A stretch of 30,538 bases of DNA from Pseudomonadota bacterium (GTDB lineage Bacteria; Pseudomonadota; Alphaproteobacteria; Reyranellales; Reyranellaceae): assembly GCA_023386865.1 (NCBI GenBank), contig JAEWIV010000538.1:1-30538 (forward strand), read 5' to 3'. The position numbers and the translations under genes are program-made. The notes under the pieces are model-generated. The model was not told where the DNA came from. It worked only from the letters and a program-made list of their open reading frames with translations, and made no database searches. Below are positions 27,523 through 30,538 of the stretch, in pieces. Numbering within the stretch: the stretch's first letter is position 1; every line of letters begins with the position of its first letter.

Positions 27523-28556
27523 GCGAGCAACAGCGCTCTCCGGCCCGCGCAAGGACGTCCAGCGATCCTGGCCCCGCCGACGTTCGCATCGCCATCCTGG
27601 GGGCCGGCAGCATGGGAACCGCCCATGCCGCCGCCTACGCCGGCATGCCCGGTGTGTCCGTGGCCGGTGTCTTTTCGCGCGATCGCGAACGCGCTGGCGC
27701 CGCCGCCGCCATCTGCCAGGCCAAGCCCTGCACCGATGCGGCCGACCTGATCCACCACGGCGGTGTCGATGCCGTCGATATCTGCCTGCCGAGCGCCCTC
27801 CATCACGACGTCGTGGTTGCCGCTCTCGAGGCGGGCAAGCACGTGTTCTGCGAAAGTCCCTTGGCGCTCGACCTCGGCCAGGCAAGGCGCATGCGCGACA
27901 CCGCCCGCCGCACGGGACGGCTGCTGCAGGTCGGCCTGCTCATGCGCTCGGTTGCCGCCTATCGGCACGTCGAGGCGGTGGCGCGTTCCGGCGAGCACGG
28001 GCGGCTGCTCAGCGTCACCACCTGTCGCCTGGGCTCGTACCTCCATGCCGGAACGACCGATCGCAAGGACCACTACGGCGACCCATCGACCGAGCTGATG
28101 ACCTTCGACCTCGATTTCGTCCATTGGCTGATGGGCGAGCCGCAGTCCCTGTCGGCCAGCGCGGCACGCACGCCGGACGGCCGGCCAGGCGAGATCTCGG
28201 CGGTGTTGAGCTATCCGGGAGGTCGTCACGCGACCGTCATCGCCAGCGGACTGATGCCACCCGGCTCGCCCTTCACCGTCGCCTTCCGCGCGTTGTTCGA
28301 AGGCGCGGCTTTCGACTACTCGGCCAGCTTCGGCGAGATCCCACCGAAGAGCAGCTTCACCGTTGCCGCCGGGAAGGCGGCCCCGCAGCGCGTCTCCGTG
28401 GTCGACCGCAATCCCTACGAGATCGAGCTGCAGCATTTCGTCGACTGCATCCGCGGCCGCGCCGATCCGGCACTGCTCGATGCCGATCGAGCCATCGAGG
28501 CCCTGCAATTGTCGTTGGCGACACAGCGCGCGATCGAAAGCTTCACGAGCGCGTGA
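27480..28556 (+). CDS. Gfo/Idh/MocA-fold protein lacking the usual catalytic residues
   Basis: A Rossmann-fold NAD(P)-dependent oxidoreductase-like protein. The dinucleotide motif is ILGAGSMG (39-46 from the chosen start). In canonical members the sequence CEKP supplies a catalytic Lys; here it reads VFCESPLAL, with Ser126 in its place. The later Asp-x3-His pair also appears replaced, in STELMTFDLDFVHWLMG. Binding may be retained while the reaction is different or absent. The start is uncertain: ATG at 27480 gives 358 residues with a 34-residue unstructured lead and overlaps the preceding gene by 43 bases. The conserved fold begins only at about 27582. Substrate unknown. Confidence 0.85.
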   Translation: MRRVGGSTEEAGRLSEQQRSPARARTSSDPGPADVRIAILGAGSMGTAHAAAYAGMPGVSVAGVFSRDRERAGAAAAICQAKPCTDAADLIHHGGVDAVDICLPSALHHDVVVAALEAGKHVFCESPLALDLGQARRMRDTARRTGRLLQVGLLMRSVAAYRHVEAVARSGEHGRLLSVTTCRLGSYLHAGTTDRKDHYGDPSTELMTFDLDFVHWLMGEPQSLSASAARTPDGRPGEISAVLSYPGGRHATVIASGLMPPGSPFTVAFRALFEGAAFDYSASFGEIPPKSSFTVAAGKAAPQRVSVVDRNPYEIELQHFVDCIRGRADPALLDADRAIEALQLSLATQRAIESFTSA

Positions 28557-28619
28557 GGCGAGTCATCCGCAACGCGATCTCCCCGCGTCTAAGACAGGAC
28601 AGGCGAGAGGAGGAGATCG

Positions 28620-29411
28620 ATGGTTTCGAGGAACAGGCTTGCATATCTCGTCGGTGTGTCGCTGCTGGCCCTGTCCAGCAGCGCCGCGGCCGCCAGAGCG
28701 ACGACCCTGATCGGCCTTACCGCCGACAACAGGTTGGTCAGGATCGACACCGAGACGATGGCCGCATCGCCGCCGACGGCGATCTCCGGCGCCGACCAGA
28801 TCGTCGGTATCGACGTGCGCCCCGCCGACGGCAAGCTCTATGGCCTGACCGCGGCCGGCCAGCTCGTCGTCATCGACCATATGAGCGGCAAGGCCACGCC
28901 CGGCAGCATGCTGTCGCAGAAGGTGACGCTGGGCCCGCGTCCGGTCGTCGACTTCAACCCGGCAGCCGATCGGCTGCGCGTGATCGGCGCCGACGGCCAG
29001 AGCCTGCGCATCAATGTCGACGACGGCGCCACGACGGTCGACAAGCCCCTGAACTATGACGCCGCCGATGCCAACAACGGCAAGAAGCCGATGGTGGCGG
29101 CAGGCGCCTATACCAATTCCACCAAAGGCGCGAAGAGCACCGAGCTGTTCCATGTCGACGGCGGTACGGGCGCGCTGGTCCTGCAGAGTCCGCCCAATGA
29201 CGGCGTCCTCAAGTCGCGCGGCTCGGTCGGCGTTGCCAACCTCCCCGATGCGGTGATGGATATCGACAACGAAGCCGAAGGCAAGAACACCGCGTACCTG
29301 ATCGCGGGCGGCACGCTCCATACGATCGATCTCGCGACCGGGAAGGCCACGCCGGTCGGTGCCGTCGCGGGCATGACAGGGAAACTGGTCGATATCGCCG
29401 TCTGGAAGTAG
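28620..29411 (+). CDS. Exported DUF4394 protein
   Basis: A 263-residue secreted protein matching the DUF4394 pattern. A signal peptide covers residues 1-27, with a likely cut after AAARA. The mature part is repeat-like with TTLIGLTADNRLVRID, GADQIVGIDVRPADGKLYGL, DFNPAADRLRVIG and a final LYTID-like turn (LHTIDLATGKA). The repeated short strands suggest a beta-propeller-like fold; function is unknown. The start has AGGAGG seven bases upstream. Its stop TAG abuts, with no base between, the stop of the convergent bicupin gene (TAG|CTA). Confidence 0.9.
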   Translation: MVSRNRLAYLVGVSLLALSSSAAAARATTLIGLTADNRLVRIDTETMAASPPTAISGADQIVGIDVRPADGKLYGLTAAGQLVVIDHMSGKATPGSMLSQKVTLGPRPVVDFNPAADRLRVIGADGQSLRINVDDGATTVDKPLNYDAADANNGKKPMVAAGAYTNSTKGAKSTELFHVDGGTGALVLQSPPNDGVLKSRGSVGVANLPDAVMDIDNEAEGKNTAYLIAGGTLHTIDLATGKATPVGAVAGMTGKLVDIAVWK

Positions 29412-30455
29412 CTACTTCCCGCCGCGGTCCTCGCGCCACAGGTCGAGCTTCTCCTGCACCGGACGGTCGGAGAAGGAGAACAGCACCGCGTCGCCATCGG
29501 CGCGGTGCTCGACCTTGGCCCAGCTCGGCACGACGAAATGGTCGCGCTTCTTCCAGCGGAACGTCTCCGTGCCGATCACGGTCTCGCCCGTGCCTTCGAC
29601 CACCGAGAATACCGTGCCGTCGGTGCTGCGATAGGGCCGGGTAGCGAAGCCTTTCGGCAGGAGCTGCATGAACGTGCCCATGGTGGCGATCGGCGCACCG
29701 CCGCTCGCCGGGTTCACGTAGCGCAACTTGTAGCCGTGGCAGGGATCGGGCGGCCCCGCTTTGGCGAGGCCGGCCAGCGCTTCGCGCGTACGCGCATAGG
29801 GATAATTGAAGATCGGCGAGGTCTGGCGCGACGGCTTCCAGTCGATCGGCAGCAGGCCGCTGGCGAACCTGGCGTCAGAAGTGCCCTCGGGCGCGGTGAC
29901 GGCCTGCTCGTCGCTCTCGCCGTTCTCGGCAAAGCCCGCGTTGAACATCGCCACCAGCGGGATGTCGAGCCCGTCCAGCCAGACCATCGGCCGCGTCGAG
30001 TCGTTGCCGTGGTCGTGCCAGGTCCAGGTCGGCGTGATGACGAAATCGCCTTCGCGCATGATGGTGCGCTCGCCGTCGACGGCAGTGTAGGCGCCCTCGC
30101 CCTCGACGATGAAACGCAGCGCCGATTGCGTATGGCGGTGACTCGGCGCCAACTCGCCCGGCAGGATCAGCTGCAGGCCGGCATAGAGCGACGGCGTGAT
30201 GCAGGCGCTGCCGCGCATCGCCGGATTCTCGAGGATCAACACGCGCCGCACCGCCTCCTTGGCGGTGATCAGCGAGCCCGATTCCATGAGGAACGGCCGC
30301 ACCTTGTCGTAGTCCCAGTGCGCCGCCCGGTACCCGGGCGCGGGTCGGGGCGGCACGAGCTGATGCAGCGATTCCCAGAGCGGCGCCATCGACAGCCCGC
30401 CGATGCGCTCGTAGAAGTCGCGGCGCGCGTTGTTGCGGGTCGCCGTGCGGGTCAT
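29412..30455 (-). CDS. Gentisate 1,2-dioxygenase-like bicupin
   Basis: A 347-residue protein with two cupin domains. The N-terminal cupin holds the iron-binding histidines in PSHRHTQSALRF (His106, His108) and PTWTWHDHGN (His147, His149), the gentisate-1,2-dioxygenase signature. The C-terminal cupin (about 240-335) lacks such a cluster, as in known family members. These non-haem iron enzymes open the ring of gentisate, or in relatives of salicylate or 1-hydroxy-2-naphthoate. No maleylpyruvate isomerase or fumarylpyruvate hydrolase is adjacent inside the window; the upstream side is cut off at the right edge. The ATG at 30455 is preferred because the family begins near there; frame is open up to 30533 and no strong ribosome site decides it. 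Confidence 0.92.
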   Translation of the reverse strand: MTRTATRNNARRDFYERIGGLSMAPLWESLHQLVPPRPAPGYRAAHWDYDKVRPFLMESGSLITAKEAVRRVLILENPAMRGSACITPSLYAGLQLILPGELAPSHRHTQSALRFIVEGEGAYTAVDGERTIMREGDFVITPTWTWHDHGNDSTRPMVWLDGLDIPLVAMFNAGFAENGESDEQAVTAPEGTSDARFASGLLPIDWKPSRQTSPIFNYPYARTREALAGLAKAGPPDPCHGYKLRYVNPASGGAPIATMGTFMQLLPKGFATRPYRSTDGTVFSVVEGTGETVIGTETFRWKKRDHFVVPSWAKVEHRADGDAVLFSFSDRPVQEKLDLWREDRGGK

Positions 30456-30538
30456 GGCACTATTCTGCAGCAGCGCGCAGCGGCGGTCCAAGCCTCGCCA
30501 TCGCGCGCGAGCGGCAGGCCGCGGCAAAGGCATCGAAC

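Overview
The window is a densely coded, high-GC chromosomal segment from an alphaproteobacterium. The protein set (AcnA, Acs, intracellular PHB depolymerase with a Cys nucleophile, CaiB/BaiF-type racemase, GFA, DUF4394, ECF42) fits a Rhodospirillales/Reyranella-like soil or water heterotroph; the genus is a guess from gene style, not from a marker gene. I see no rRNA, tRNA, CRISPR array, transposase, integrase or phage gene. The first gene is cut by the left window edge.

Layout. (1) 1-8314, plus strand: acnA (5' truncated), a DinB-fold protein, a VOC/alpha-beta hydrolase fusion, a nitroreductase, acs and an amidase, tightly packed and mostly metabolic. (2) 8354-9551, minus strand: a MESH1-like HD hydrolase followed by a flavin-reductase gene broken by a one-base frameshift. 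(3) 9617-13367, plus strand: SCO1/SenC copper chaperone, intracellular PHB depolymerase, MscS channel and a PPP-type phosphatase; two palindromes lie between the depolymerase and mscS. (4) 13442-15971, plus strand: an ECF42 sigma-factor module (DGPF/YCII protein, sigma factor with TPR-like tail, VOC protein, DoxX-like membrane protein). Two copies of the same promoter-like sequence, TGTCGG-17 nt-CGTC, precede its first and third genes. (5) 15960-21973, minus strand: hybrid histidine kinase, double-domain KaiC-like ATPase, recQ and an atypical SDR. A perfect general-stress (EcfG-type) promoter match, GGAAC-16 nt-CGTT, sits in front of the kaiC-like gene. (6) 22036-30455: GFA protein (+), a metallo-beta-lactamase-fold hydrolase and an exported beta-propeller protein (-), an alpha-methylacyl-CoA racemase-like enzyme (+), an EI24-like membrane protein (+), a small exported protein (+), a Gfo/Idh/MocA-fold protein lacking the usual catalytic residues (+), an exported DUF4394 protein (+) and a gentisate-1,2-dioxygenase-like bicupin (-).

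How it works together. Regions 1 and 3 cover acetate/TCA entry and carbon-store mobilisation. The two most system-like parts are regulatory. The ECF42 module appears to carry its own recognition sequence twice, so the sigma factor probably drives its own operon. The KaiC-like ATPase and hybrid kinase are translationally coupled (GTGA overlap) behind a predicted general-stress promoter, which suggests a stress-induced KaiC/histidine-kinase signalling pair. No kaiA or kaiB is visible in the window.

Limits: all family calls come from reading motifs by eye; no database search was run. No gene-free stretch is longer than about 175 bases.
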